Below are positions 54,480 to 63,000 of a DNA stretch of 64,000 nucleotides, in pieces. This stretch comes from Ignavibacteriota bacterium (GTDB lineage: Bacteria; Bacteroidota; Ignavibacteria; Kapaibacteriales; UBA2268): assembly GCA_020437395.1 (NCBI GenBank), contig JAGQWJ010000012.1:1-64000 (forward strand), read 5' to 3'. The position numbers and the translations under genes were made by a program. The notes below the pieces were generated by a model. That model was not told the DNA's origin, did no database searches, and worked only from the letters and a program-made list of their open reading frames with translations. The first letter of the stretch is position 1; each line of letters starts with the position of its first letter.

Positions 54480-55449
54480 TTGGATACAAAATATAGCGGA
54501 TTGGCTAGTCTATGATATTTTTGATTTGAGTCGTGGTCAGCATTTGGCTGAGGCGCTCAATTTCTTTATCTATGACTCAGCAAAGATTCTATTACTACTA
54601 TTTGTGGTCATATTCTTTATGGGAATAGTCAACAGTTATTTCCCAATTGACAAGGTCAAAAACTATCTTTCTAGACATAAACTATATGGTTTGGAATACC
54701 TAATGGCAAGTCTATTTGGAGTAGTAACTCCGTTCTGTTCTTGCTCTTCTGTACCACTGTTCATAGGGTTTGTTCGCGGAGGAATTCCTTTAGGAGTTAC
54801 CTTCTCATTTCTGATAACATCGCCATTAGTTAATGAAGTAGCCATAGGGCTTTTCATCGGTTTATTTGGACTAAAAACGACCGTTATCTATGTCATAAGT
54901 GGTGTGATATTAGGTACTATCTCAGGAGCAATTCTTCAGAAATTGAATCTAGAAAATCACCTAACACCATGGGTCAAGGAAGTGTTGGCAAACGCACAAA
55001 GAGAACAAGATGCTTTCGTTGCAGATAAACAAACACTAACACAAAGATTGCCCGTAATATGGAAAGAAGTACTTACCATAATCAAAGGTATAGTTCCTTA
55101 TGTTATCGTTGGTATCGCCATAGGCGGACTAATGCACGGTTATATACCCGAAGGATTCTTCGAACAATATATGGATAAAGACAATCTTTTTGCTGTACCA
55201 ATCGCTACTATATTAGCAGTACCTATGTACTCAAACGCATCGGGAATACTACCCATAATTCAAGTTTTAGTTGCGAAAGGAATACCACTAGGAACTGCAA
55301 TCGCTTTCATGATGGGCGTTGTGGGGCTATCATTACCAGAAGCAATGCTACTAAAAAAAGTTATGACAGTGAAACTAATTGTCATATTCTTTAGTGTCGT
55401 TACTCTATGTATCATCATATCTGGTTATTTGTTTAATGTGATGTTGTGA
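54472..55449 (+). CDS. ArsP-like permease (DUF318 family)
   Basis: A 325-residue membrane protein with about eight hydrophobic segments. The family signature is VTPFCSCSSVPLFIGFVRGG, followed by SFLITSPLVNEVAIGLFIGL and MYSNASGILPIIQVLVAKG-type motifs. This is the ArsP/YraQ permease family. ArsP exports trivalent organoarsenicals such as methylarsenite, while relatives export other metals, so the substrate is inferred from the operon. I chose the ATG at 54472, which overlaps the OsmC stop; an in-frame TTG lies six bases upstream. It converges on the next gene, two bases apart. Confidence 0.82.
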   Translation: MFDWIQNIADWLVYDIFDLSRGQHLAEALNFFIYDSAKILLLLFVVIFFMGIVNSYFPIDKVKNYLSRHKLYGLEYLMASLFGVVTPFCSCSSVPLFIGFVRGGIPLGVTFSFLITSPLVNEVAIGLFIGLFGLKTTVIYVISGVILGTISGAILQKLNLENHLTPWVKEVLANAQREQDAFVADKQTLTQRLPVIWKEVLTIIKGIVPYVIVGIAIGGLMHGYIPEGFFEQYMDKDNLFAVPIATILAVPMYSNASGILPIIQVLVAKGIPLGTAIAFMMGVVGLSLPEAMLLKKVMTVKLIVIFFSVVTLCIIISGYLFNVML

Positions 55450-55451
55450 GC

Positions 55452-56033
55452 TTAAAAGCTTTTCGCAATTCCAAGACCAAAAGCGATATTATTTAGTTTA
55501 AAATCATATGTATATCCTGAAAAGCTATCATCACCAGTGAGGGATCTGTATCCTATTTGTGGACGCAAATACCAAGTCTTGCCTAGATCGTATTGAACTC
55601 CTGCAGCTATTTCCCAGCCTAATTCTGGACCGAATACTCTTGCTCCACTAGTTTCAGGCTCAATACTAACTTTGTTGTAGATTCCTCCCACTTTTAATAA
55701 ATAAGATAGTTCTTCAGATGAGCCAAAAGGACGTACAAATTGTAATCCAAATGTATAACCCATTTCATCAAATACGAATCCAGTATTAACTCTTGAGGCT
55801 TCATGAACATACTGATCCCAACCCCATCCTACATAAACCCCTAGTTGTTCCATAAAGTTATAACTTAAGGCAAATTCGACACCATATCCGGTCTCTACGT
55901 CTATCCCTGCAATATCTTCAGTTGTAAAATTAATTTTCGAATTCAACTCCAAAGCAACTTTATCATAAGTTAGTGCTGTACTGCTAACTATCATTAATAA
56001 AGTAGCAATTAGTATGGTTTTTAAATATGTCAT
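55452..56033 (-). CDS. outer-membrane beta-barrel protein (small)
   Basis: A 193-residue protein with a signal peptide (TILIATLLMIVSSTALT) and an eight-strand-like pattern with alternating hydrophobic residues ending NNIAFGLGIAKSF, the C-terminal Phe typical of outer-membrane barrels. Segments such as VYVGWGWDQYV, LSYLLKVGGIYNKV and WYLRPQIGYRSLTG fit an OmpA/OmpW-like barrel. It converges on the arsP-like gene and has no evident operon partner. The 56034-56271 gap upstream holds nothing distinct beyond the expected promoters. Confidence 0.72.
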   Translation of the reverse strand: MTYLKTILIATLLMIVSSTALTYDKVALELNSKINFTTEDIAGIDVETGYGVEFALSYNFMEQLGVYVGWGWDQYVHEASRVNTGFVFDEMGYTFGLQFVRPFGSSEELSYLLKVGGIYNKVSIEPETSGARVFGPELGWEIAAGVQYDLGKTWYLRPQIGYRSLTGDDSFSGYTYDFKLNNIAFGLGIAKSF

Positions 56034-56271
56034 AAGCTTATTATTTTCTCAATGATTTTAAGTAATCATAAATTTACAAATATTTAATGTAAAAACAAAT
56101 GAACAAAGCGGCTTATAGTAAGGAAATCCGGACAGTGTCTCCCAAAATAAAATATAAGGCTAACTAAGTTTTAGTTGTAGAATATCCCAAATAAGTCTAT
56201 TTTTCATTTAAATAAATAACAGATTTTTGTGATTTATTAAAAAAAGACTTAATCAACCCCGAGCAACCCGA

Positions 56272-56985
56272 ATGAATTGTAATAACTGCAACACAGAAGT
56301 AACAGAGAACTATTGCCCCAATTGTGGTGAAGCGAAAGAACTAGAAAGAATAGACGGGCATTACATAATGCACGAAATACAGCACGTATTACATCTTGAA
56401 AAAGGTTTTCTGTTTACAATTCGTGAATTGATTACTAGACCTGGTGAAAGTGTAAAGAACTATTTAACAACTAATAGAAGCCGATTAATCAAACCGATTC
56501 TTTTCATTATTCTTACCTCGCTATTTTATTCCATAGTCAATAACTTTTTTCACTTTGAAGATAGTTATATAAAGTTCAGTGGCGCTGAAATGACTTCCAC
56601 TGCCTATATCTTCCAGTGGATACAAGCTCACTATGGATACGCGAATATTATGATGGGGATATTCATTGCACTATGGTGTAAACTCTTCTTCAAAAAGTAC
56701 AAATACAACTTCTTTGAGATTCTGATACTCCTCTGTTTTGCTATGGGAATAGGTATGTTGATTTTTGCAATTTTCGCTATTCTTCAAGGTTTATTTCATA
56801 TTGAACTTATGCAAATAGCAGGCATTGTAGGGTTTATTTATACTAGTTGGGCAATCGGCCAATTCTTCGAAAAAGGAAAATTTGTCAGTTATGTAAAAGC
56901 ATTTTTTGCATATATGTTAGGAATGATAACATTTACACTATTGGCAGTCCTGACTGGTGTCGTAACTGATATGATAATAAAGTAG
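56272..56985 (+). CDS. DUF3667 membrane protein
   Basis: A 237-residue protein starting with a zinc-ribbon-like pair (CNNCNTEVTENYCPNCGE) and then IRELITRPGESVKNYLTTNR, the DUF3667 signature, followed by four to five transmembrane segments. The family is widespread in Bacteroidota and of unknown function. It is probably monocistronic. Confidence 0.85.
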   Translation: MNCNNCNTEVTENYCPNCGEAKELERIDGHYIMHEIQHVLHLEKGFLFTIRELITRPGESVKNYLTTNRSRLIKPILFIILTSLFYSIVNNFFHFEDSYIKFSGAEMTSTAYIFQWIQAHYGYANIMMGIFIALWCKLFFKKYKYNFFEILILLCFAMGIGMLIFAIFAILQGLFHIELMQIAGIVGFIYTSWAIGQFFEKGKFVSYVKAFFAYMLGMITFTLLAVLTGVVTDMIIK

Positions 56986-57056
56986 ATTATAGTGTGACTA
57001 CTAAATATACGAACAACCGCATACCTACGTCTTGAATAGAAATTAGAAAATCGAAT

Positions 57057-58067
57057 ATGAAAAATAGAATCAACTTTTTAATTATGCTAATATCATTGCT
57101 TAGCATTACTATCTATCAGGCACAAACAAAAGTGAATAATATGAATAAAGATACTGCAACAAACAACCCACTTATTTGCGACATCGAAACTGGTGTCTGC
57201 GAACCCGGTGACTCAACGAATGCATCAACCGCAAGCATTAGCCAATCATCAGATAAGAAAATAAAGCTAGTGTACTTTACTGATCCGATTTGTTCATCTT
57301 GCTGGGGGATAGAACCGCAGCTGAGAAAGCTAAAGCTCGAATACGGAAATAGTATAGAAATAGAATACCGAATGGGTGGTTTGCTGCCCGATTGGAGTTA
57401 TAATAGTGGCGGTATAAGCAAACCATCGGATGTAGCTCATCATTGGGATGAAGTAAGCGAACATTACGATATGCCCATAGACGGTGATGTGTGGTTAGAA
57501 GACCCATTAGACTCGTCATACCCACCTTCTATAGCGTATAAGGCAGCGCAACTGCAAGATGCAAAGAAGGCCGATTTATTTATGCGAGAGATTCGAGAAA
57601 TGGTTTTCTTGAAGAAAAAGAACATAGCTAAATGGGAGAATTTGGCAATAGCTGCAAGCAATGTGAGGCTCAACGTAGAGCAATTGAAAACTGACTTTGA
57701 TGGAAAGGCAAAAGCACTTTTCGAAGAAGATTTGAACGTAGCAAGAGAATACGGCGTTAGGGGTTTCCCTACTATATTCGTAGTTGATGGTAATGGAAAT
57801 AAAGAAATAGTCTATGGCTCGAAGCCCTATGTTTTCTATGAAATGGCGATTCTGAAAGTTAATCCAGATATTACAAAAAGTGAGTATAGAAAGAATTGGG
57901 AAACACTATTCTCGAAATATAATACGCTAACGGCGAAAGAGTTTTCTATACTTTCTGGCACTCCAAGAAACGAAAGCGAGACTATATTAGATGAGCTTAC
58001 TGCTGCTGGTTCATTGGATAAAATGACTACGAAAAATGGTAGTATTTGGAAGATGAAAGCCAAATAG
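57057..58067 (+). CDS. DsbA-fold thiol oxidoreductase-like protein (SpxH/FrnE-like)
   Basis: A 336-residue protein. A hydrophobic N-terminus (FLIMLISLLSITIYQAQ) and a short segment PLICDIETGVCEPGDS with two Cys precede a DsbA-type domain beginning KLVYFTDPICSSCWGIEPQL, with a CSSC active site (C79, C82). It continues through a long helical insert and VRGFPTIFVVDG (cis-Pro) to a C-terminal winged-helix-like tail (LTAKEFSILSGT ... TKNGSIWKM). This is the layout of the SpxH/YjbH and FrnE-like family. Whether the first helix is a signal peptide or a membrane anchor is unclear. The role is probably thiol handling; the start could also be an internal ATG near residue 29. Confidence 0.72.
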   Translation: MKNRINFLIMLISLLSITIYQAQTKVNNMNKDTATNNPLICDIETGVCEPGDSTNASTASISQSSDKKIKLVYFTDPICSSCWGIEPQLRKLKLEYGNSIEIEYRMGGLLPDWSYNSGGISKPSDVAHHWDEVSEHYDMPIDGDVWLEDPLDSSYPPSIAYKAAQLQDAKKADLFMREIREMVFLKKKNIAKWENLAIAASNVRLNVEQLKTDFDGKAKALFEEDLNVAREYGVRGFPTIFVVDGNGNKEIVYGSKPYVFYEMAILKVNPDITKSEYRKNWETLFSKYNTLTAKEFSILSGTPRNESETILDELTAAGSLDKMTTKNGSIWKMKAK

Positions 58068-58110
58068 ATCTTAATTAATTTTATCAATTCTAATATAATG
58101 CATCAATAAA

Positions 58111-58545
58111 ATGAAATTAAGTGAAAACCAAAATGGGCCTACACCTTTCGCCCAAACATACTTCCACGGATCAAAAGCAGATTTGAAAGTTGGAGATTTG
58201 ATTGAAGTTGGATTTAATTCCAATTATGGTCAGAATAAAAATGCGAAATACATATTTCTTACCGGAACACTGGATGCTGCCGTCTGGGGAGCGGAATTAG
58301 CATTAGGTGATGCAAAGGAACGAGTATACTTGGTAGAGCCCTTAGGCGCAATTGAAAATGACCCAGATTTAACTGATAAAAAGTTCACTGGTAATCCAAG
58401 TCAATCCTTTCGCTCTATACATCCATTTAGAGTAGTTGGGGAAGTAACAATCTGGCAGGGTCACAATTTGGAACAAGTTAAAGCAATGAAAGAAGCTTTA
58501 GAAAGACTAAAAGAGCAAGGAATAAATTCGCTTAATGACGAATAA
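58111..58545 (+). CDS. arr: rifampin ADP-ribosyltransferase Arr
   Basis: A 144-residue protein matching Arr: FAQTYFHGSKADLKVGDLIE, NAKYIFLTGTLDAAVWGAEL, RVYLVEPLGAIENDPDLTDK, RSIHPFRVVGEVTIWQGHN. The catalytic positions H19 and D84 are present, and a Tyr lies at 47 near the expected third residue. Arr inactivates rifamycins by ADP-ribosylating the C23 hydroxyl with NAD. The start has no strong ribosome-binding site. No integron or mobile element is adjacent, so it looks like a chromosomal gene. Confidence 0.93.
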   Translation: MKLSENQNGPTPFAQTYFHGSKADLKVGDLIEVGFNSNYGQNKNAKYIFLTGTLDAAVWGAELALGDAKERVYLVEPLGAIENDPDLTDKKFTGNPSQSFRSIHPFRVVGEVTIWQGHNLEQVKAMKEALERLKEQGINSLNDE

Positions 58546-58625
58546 AAAGAAGTTCCCTAAAGTTGCAATATATATAATAATAGCGTAATTTTTGGCTAAA
58601 CTAAAACCAAAATACACAACCTATT

Positions 58626-59891
58626 ATGAATGAAATTATATGCCCGCATTGCAATAAAGCCTTCAAAATCGATGAATCTGGCTACGCCGATATACTTAAG
58701 CAAGTCCGTGATGACCAGTTCAATAGCGAATTGCACGATAGACTAGCTATAGCCGAAAAAGAACAGGAAAACGCTGTTAAGCTAGCAGAAGCCAACCTAA
58801 AAAACTCATTGCAAGAACACCTAGCCAAAAAGGACAGAGAAATAGCCGAACTAAAGTCATCGAATGAACTGGCTATTGCAAACCAGCTATCCAAAAAAGA
58901 GACAGAAATTGCCGAGCTAAAATCAAAAATAGAGAATGCTGAAACGCAGAAAAAGCTCTCCGTAACCGAGGCAGTGAACCTAGTCGAAAAGGAACTGAAC
59001 GAATATAAAAACAAACTTCAGAACAAAGAAACGGAATCGCAATTACTCGAAAAGTCTCTGAAGGAAAAGTATTCTATAGAGTTAAGAGCCAAAGACGAAA
59101 TGATAGAACGCTACAAAGATATGAAGCTCAAGTTAAGCACAAAAATGGTGGGGGAATCGCTCGAGCAGCACTGCGAAATCGAATTCAACAAACTTCGCCC
59201 TACGGCATTCCAGAAAGCGTATTTTGAGAAGGATAATGATGCTAAATCTGGTAGTAAGGGTGATTATATATACCGAGAGAATGATGACGCTGGCAATGAG
59301 ATTATTTCCATTATGTTCGAGATGAAAAACGAAGGCGACGAAACTGCAACAAAGAAGAAGAATGAAGACTTCTTCAAAGAGCTAGACAAAGACCGTAATG
59401 AAAAGAAATGTGAATACGCTGTACTAGTTTCACTACTAGAAGCTGATAGTGAGCTATATAACTCGGGTATAGTTGATGTGTCACACCGGTACAACAAAAT
59501 GTACGTAGTCCGACCTCAGTTCTTCATTCCTATTATCACGCTACTCCGCAATGCTGCTATGAATTCTATGCAGTATAAAGCTGAACTAAATATGATGAGA
59601 AATCAGAATGTTGACATAACTAATTTTGAAGAAAAGATAGAAACGTTCAAAGAAGGCTTTGCAAAAAATTATGAGCTAGCTAGTCGTAAATTCAACACCG
59701 CAATTGATGAAATTGACAAGACGATATCGCACCTTGAGAAAACAAAAGCGGCCTTACTTTCATCTGAGAATCAGCTACGATTGGCTAATAATAAAGCTGA
59801 AGATTTGACTATAAAGAAATTGACCCTAGGAAACCCAACTATGAAAGCGAAGTTCGATGAACTTGATAATCAGAATAAATCAGACAAATAG
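58626..59891 (+). CDS. DUF2130 (RmuC-like) coiled-coil protein
   Basis: A 421-residue protein. It begins with a Zn-ribbon-like [19 protein letters not shown], then a long coiled coil (about 25-175, rich in Glu and Lys), then a core domain with [40 protein letters not shown] and [20 protein letters not shown], the DUF2130 pattern. The core has an endonuclease-like fold related to RmuC; a PD-(D/E)XK site may be present around GDYIYRE...MFEMKNE, but I have not verified all residues. Another coiled coil closes the protein. Its function is not established. Confidence 0.85.
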   Translation: MNEIICPHCNKAFKIDESGYADILKQVRDDQFNSELHDRLAIAEKEQENAVKLAEANLKNSLQEHLAKKDREIAELKSSNELAIANQLSKKETEIAELKSKIENAETQKKLSVTEAVNLVEKELNEYKNKLQNKETESQLLEKSLKEKYSIELRAKDEMIERYKDMKLKLSTKMVGESLEQHCEIEFNKLRPTAFQKAYFEKDNDAKSGSKGDYIYRENDDAGNEIISIMFEMKNEGDETATKKKNEDFFKELDKDRNEKKCEYAVLVSLLEADSELYNSGIVDVSHRYNKMYVVRPQFFIPIITLLRNAAMNSMQYKAELNMMRNQNVDITNFEEKIETFKEGFAKNYELASRKFNTAIDEIDKTISHLEKTKAALLSSENQLRLANNKAEDLTIKKLTLGNPTMKAKFDELDNQNKSDK

Positions 59892-59971
59892 CATAACCAA
59901 CAACGATATATTTTTTCCATAATCAAAGAAAGATTCTCTATATTCGATAATCACAAAATTGATAAAACATT

Positions 59972-60442
59972 ATGAAAATAGGATTTTTAACTTTAATATT
60001 CATCGGCTTATTATTCACTAGCTGCAAGAAAAGTGATAATAACCTATAACCCAATAAAATGGATTACCTAATCTTCGGGCATTTTCATGGAGAATGTGAG
60101 GGCGAGGGTTGTATAGAAACTTTCAAGTTGACTGATAAGAAATTATACGAAGATACACTAGACCAATACAATGCCGAAAACTTTGAATTTATTGAGCTAA
60201 GCAGTGAGAAGTTCGTGCAAGTGAAAGACATAATAGACTATTTCCCAAACAAATTACTAAATGAAAAAGATACTAGGTTTGGTTGCCCCGATTGTAGAGA
60301 TCAAGGTGGTGTTTTTATTCAATATTCTGAAAATGGAATCGTAAAAAGTTGGAGAATCGATAAAGATAAAGATGTGATTCCAGAATATCTACACAGCTTC
60401 ATCGATAAAGTAAATGAAAAAATTAGACTGATAAATAAGTGA
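59972..60442 (+). pseudogene. lipoprotein gene interrupted by an in-frame stop
   Basis: An ATG at 59972 starts a 25-residue lipoprotein signal peptide (IGFLTLIFIGLLFTSC lipobox, then KKSDNNL) that ends at TAA (60047-60049). Reading on in the same frame past this stop gives a 127-residue domain from an ATG at 60059 (DYLIFGHFHGECEGEGCIET, GCPDCRDQGGVFIQYSENGI). The signal and the domain are 29 codons apart in one frame, so the whole was very likely one 157-residue lipoprotein. One base change (such as CAA or AAA to TAA) broke it. The second part might still be made in the cytoplasm from 60059, without export. A sequencing error cannot be excluded. Confidence 0.75.
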
Positions 60443-60465
60443 AATTGTTCTTGAAACTAGGCAAT

Positions 60466-60508
60466 CAAATTATCAAAACTTGCAAAATTTACAAGTTTTG
60501 ATAATTTG
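60466..60508. repeat. 17-base perfect inverted repeat
   Basis: CAAATTATCAAAACTTG pairs with CAAGTTTTGATAATTTG around a 9-base loop. There is no T tract right after it on the plus strand (CAGATAATAA), so it is only a weak terminator candidate. It could also be a small repeat element. Confidence 0.7.
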
Positions 60509-60538
60509 CAGATAATAATTCAATAGTCTTTCGATAAA

Positions 60539-61567
60539 ATGAATAAGATAAAAACAAAGCTAATAATCAAAATAGCATTGTTTGTCGGTACTGCTGTGTC
60601 ATTATTTTTTGTACCTTGGATACTGGTTTGGGCATGGGTATTACCGCTGCCGAAGACTGTACAAGAACAAGTAGATGAAGCGATTGGTCATGGTTTCGAT
60701 GGGATGATAGTTTATGTAGATGAGGCAGGCAAAGACCCAGCGTTCTATGCAGGTGGGTGGAAGAATCGCGAAGAGAAAATTCCGGCTAACCCACATTCAT
60801 TGTTCAAGATTGGTAGTATCAGGAAGCTTTATGTAGCTGTGGCTATTACCAAATTGGTAAGTGCTAATCGATTATCGTTGGATAAAACTCTAGCTGATTA
60901 TTTCCCTGAGCTAGTTGGGCGAATAGAAAATGCAGACAGAATTACTCTCAGGTTAATGGTGCAACATAGGAGCGGTATTCCTAATTATACTGATTATCCT
61001 GACTTTTGGAATGACCCCGAAAATTCTAGAAAAGATAAGCTCCAATTTGTGCTAGATTTACCCGCTAACTTCGAACCAGATGAGGACTACGAGTATTCTA
61101 ACACTAACTATTTGCTGCTCTCCAGACTAATAAACAAGACTGTTGGCTATAGCTATCACCAGTATATCAAAGAGGAAATATTGAATCGGTTGGAGCTAAA
61201 TAATACTTACAGCTCACTTAGTGAAGTGAATATCGATGATCTTATGAGCGGTTACTATGTTGGTTATGATGAAGATATAAAGACAAACGATTATGGTATG
61301 ATGATAGCAACAGCAGAGGATGTAGGTAAATTTTTACGAGCACTAGTCGATGAATCGGCGTTCGATGAAGGTGAACAAGAAATCTATTCTTCGATCTACA
61401 AATATGAACACGGTGGGCTAATACCAGGTTATCAGTGCCTTGCAAAATATCACGAAGATATAGACGCAGTAGTAGTTCAATTCATAAACACTACTAACTT
61501 TGATGGTTATGAATGGAATTTATCCGAAATTGTACTCAACCGAATTGTAGAAATATTGAGAAAATGA
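60539..61567 (+). CDS. membrane-anchored serine hydrolase (beta-lactamase family)
   Basis: A 342-residue protein with an N-terminal transmembrane or signal helix (IALFVGTAVSLFFVPWILV). It is a class C beta-lactamase-like hydrolase: Ser nucleophile in GSIRKLY (SxxK at 93-96), YSNTNYLLLSRL (YxN), and HGGLIPGYQC (the third motif). Such proteins act as D,D-peptidases, esterases or beta-lactamases; substrate cannot be told. It is followed at 16 bases by the helicase gene. Confidence 0.88.
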   Translation: MNKIKTKLIIKIALFVGTAVSLFFVPWILVWAWVLPLPKTVQEQVDEAIGHGFDGMIVYVDEAGKDPAFYAGGWKNREEKIPANPHSLFKIGSIRKLYVAVAITKLVSANRLSLDKTLADYFPELVGRIENADRITLRLMVQHRSGIPNYTDYPDFWNDPENSRKDKLQFVLDLPANFEPDEDYEYSNTNYLLLSRLINKTVGYSYHQYIKEEILNRLELNNTYSSLSEVNIDDLMSGYYVGYDEDIKTNDYGMMIATAEDVGKFLRALVDESAFDEGEQEIYSSIYKYEHGGLIPGYQCLAKYHEDIDAVVVQFINTTNFDGYEWNLSEIVLNRIVEILRK

Positions 61568-61583
61568 ACAACACAAACACAAA

Positions 61584-62930
61584 ATGTCAAACAAAGAAAA
61601 CAACGAAATAACGGACAATCCGCTAACGAAATCAATACTCGAAAAATTTGAGATAGAAGAGCTGAATCCAATGCAGTTGGAGGCAGGCAGGAACATAAGG
61701 CGTAAGTCAGATGTAGTTTTACTCTCGCCTACTGGTACGGGTAAAACTCTGGCATTTCTATTACCGCTCATAGAGACTCTAGACCCGAATATAGATGAAA
61801 TTCAGATTCTGATTATAGTACCTTCGCGCGAGTTGGCTCAACAGCTTTTGCAAGTTGCGCGTGATTTGGGCTCGGGATTCAAGGTAAATGCTGTGTATGG
61901 TGGACGTGCAGGTTCGCAAGATAAGCTCGATTTGAAGCACTTACCAGCTATACTAATAGGTACTCCTGGGAGAATAGCAGATAGATTTTTCAAGGATACT
62001 TACTCGTTCGATTTTATCAAAACTCTAGTACTCGATGAGTTCGATAAATCGCTAGAAATGGGCTACGAAGATGATATGTTAGATATCATCGAATCGCTGC
62101 CGAATGTAAAGCAGAGGGTTCTAACCTCGGCTACTAGGGATAATAAAATACCGAAGTTCGTTGGTTTACAAAAGCCAGTATTCATCAACTATGCCGATGA
62201 GGGTGTTCCTCAACTAACAATCAAAACCGTACTTGTCCCTGACAAAGATAAGTTGAAATCGCTTGTCAAAACACTTGCTCACATAGGTCCGAAACCTGGA
62301 ATTATATTCTGTAGTTTCAAAGATGAGCTAATCGGAGTGAGTGAATATTTGGACGATAATGACATTTATCACGAGTGCTTCCACGGGGATATGGAACAGC
62401 TAGATAGAGAGCAGGCATTAATCAAATTTAGAAATGGAACGACTCAGCTTTTACTAGCAACCGATTTGGCGGCTCGTGGGTTGGACATTCCCGAACTAGC
62501 ATTTATACTCCACTATCGATTGCCACTGCGCTACAACGAATTCCTACACAGGAACGGACGTACAGCACGTATGAATAGCTACGGAGTAGCTTACATACTA
62601 CATTGGAAAGACGAAGAACTGCCGGAATACATACAAGACATAGCACCAGAAGAAGTAATAGTGGGAGACCTTCAACCGTCTCATGAGCCAGCTCCAATAA
62701 GGTGGGTGACTCTATATATAACTGGTGGCAGACGCGAGAAAATATCCAAAGGTGACATCGCCGGTCTATTTATGAAACAAGGTAAGATTGAAAATGACCA
62801 ACTAGGAGTGATAGAACTTCAAGAGAATTGCTCTTACGTGAGCGTACACGCTAGCATAGCAAAAAAAGCAATAGATAAAACCAATAACACCAAGCTCAAG
62901 AAAAAGAAAGTTAGGATAAGTGTGGTGTAG
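61584..62930 (+). CDS. DEAD-box RNA helicase
   Basis: A 448-residue helicase. Motifs: Q region ELNPMQLEA, I SPTGTGKT, Ia PSRELAQQ, Ib GTPGR, II LDEFDK (DEFD in place of DEAD), III SATRD, V ATDLAARGLDIPE, VI HRNGRTARM. A C-terminal domain (RWVTLYITGGRREKISKGDI, then YVSVHASIAKKAI) is like the RNA-binding domain of DbpA/CsdA, so it probably works on ribosomal RNA. The motif II change is a conserved-looking variant, not necessarily a loss, since the two acidic residues remain. Confidence 0.92.
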   Translation: MSNKENNEITDNPLTKSILEKFEIEELNPMQLEAGRNIRRKSDVVLLSPTGTGKTLAFLLPLIETLDPNIDEIQILIIVPSRELAQQLLQVARDLGSGFKVNAVYGGRAGSQDKLDLKHLPAILIGTPGRIADRFFKDTYSFDFIKTLVLDEFDKSLEMGYEDDMLDIIESLPNVKQRVLTSATRDNKIPKFVGLQKPVFINYADEGVPQLTIKTVLVPDKDKLKSLVKTLAHIGPKPGIIFCSFKDELIGVSEYLDDNDIYHECFHGDMEQLDREQALIKFRNGTTQLLLATDLAARGLDIPELAFILHYRLPLRYNEFLHRNGRTARMNSYGVAYILHWKDEELPEYIQDIAPEEVIVGDLQPSHEPAPIRWVTLYITGGRREKISKGDIAGLFMKQGKIENDQLGVIELQENCSYVSVHASIAKKAIDKTNNTKLKKKKVRISVV

Positions 62931-63000
62931 ATTTAACCCCTTGCTTAATTCCCACTAAATCGTATTTTTGGTAAACATAACTAGTACAATTTTACTAATA

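Noticed and set aside
58626-59014. Ser-rich plus/minus frames over DUF2130
   Set aside because: Mirror of the coiled-coil codons.
61700-62060. DEFD in place of DEAD considered as a loss of helicase function
   Set aside because: Both acidic residues remain and the other motifs are intact; it is a known type of variation.
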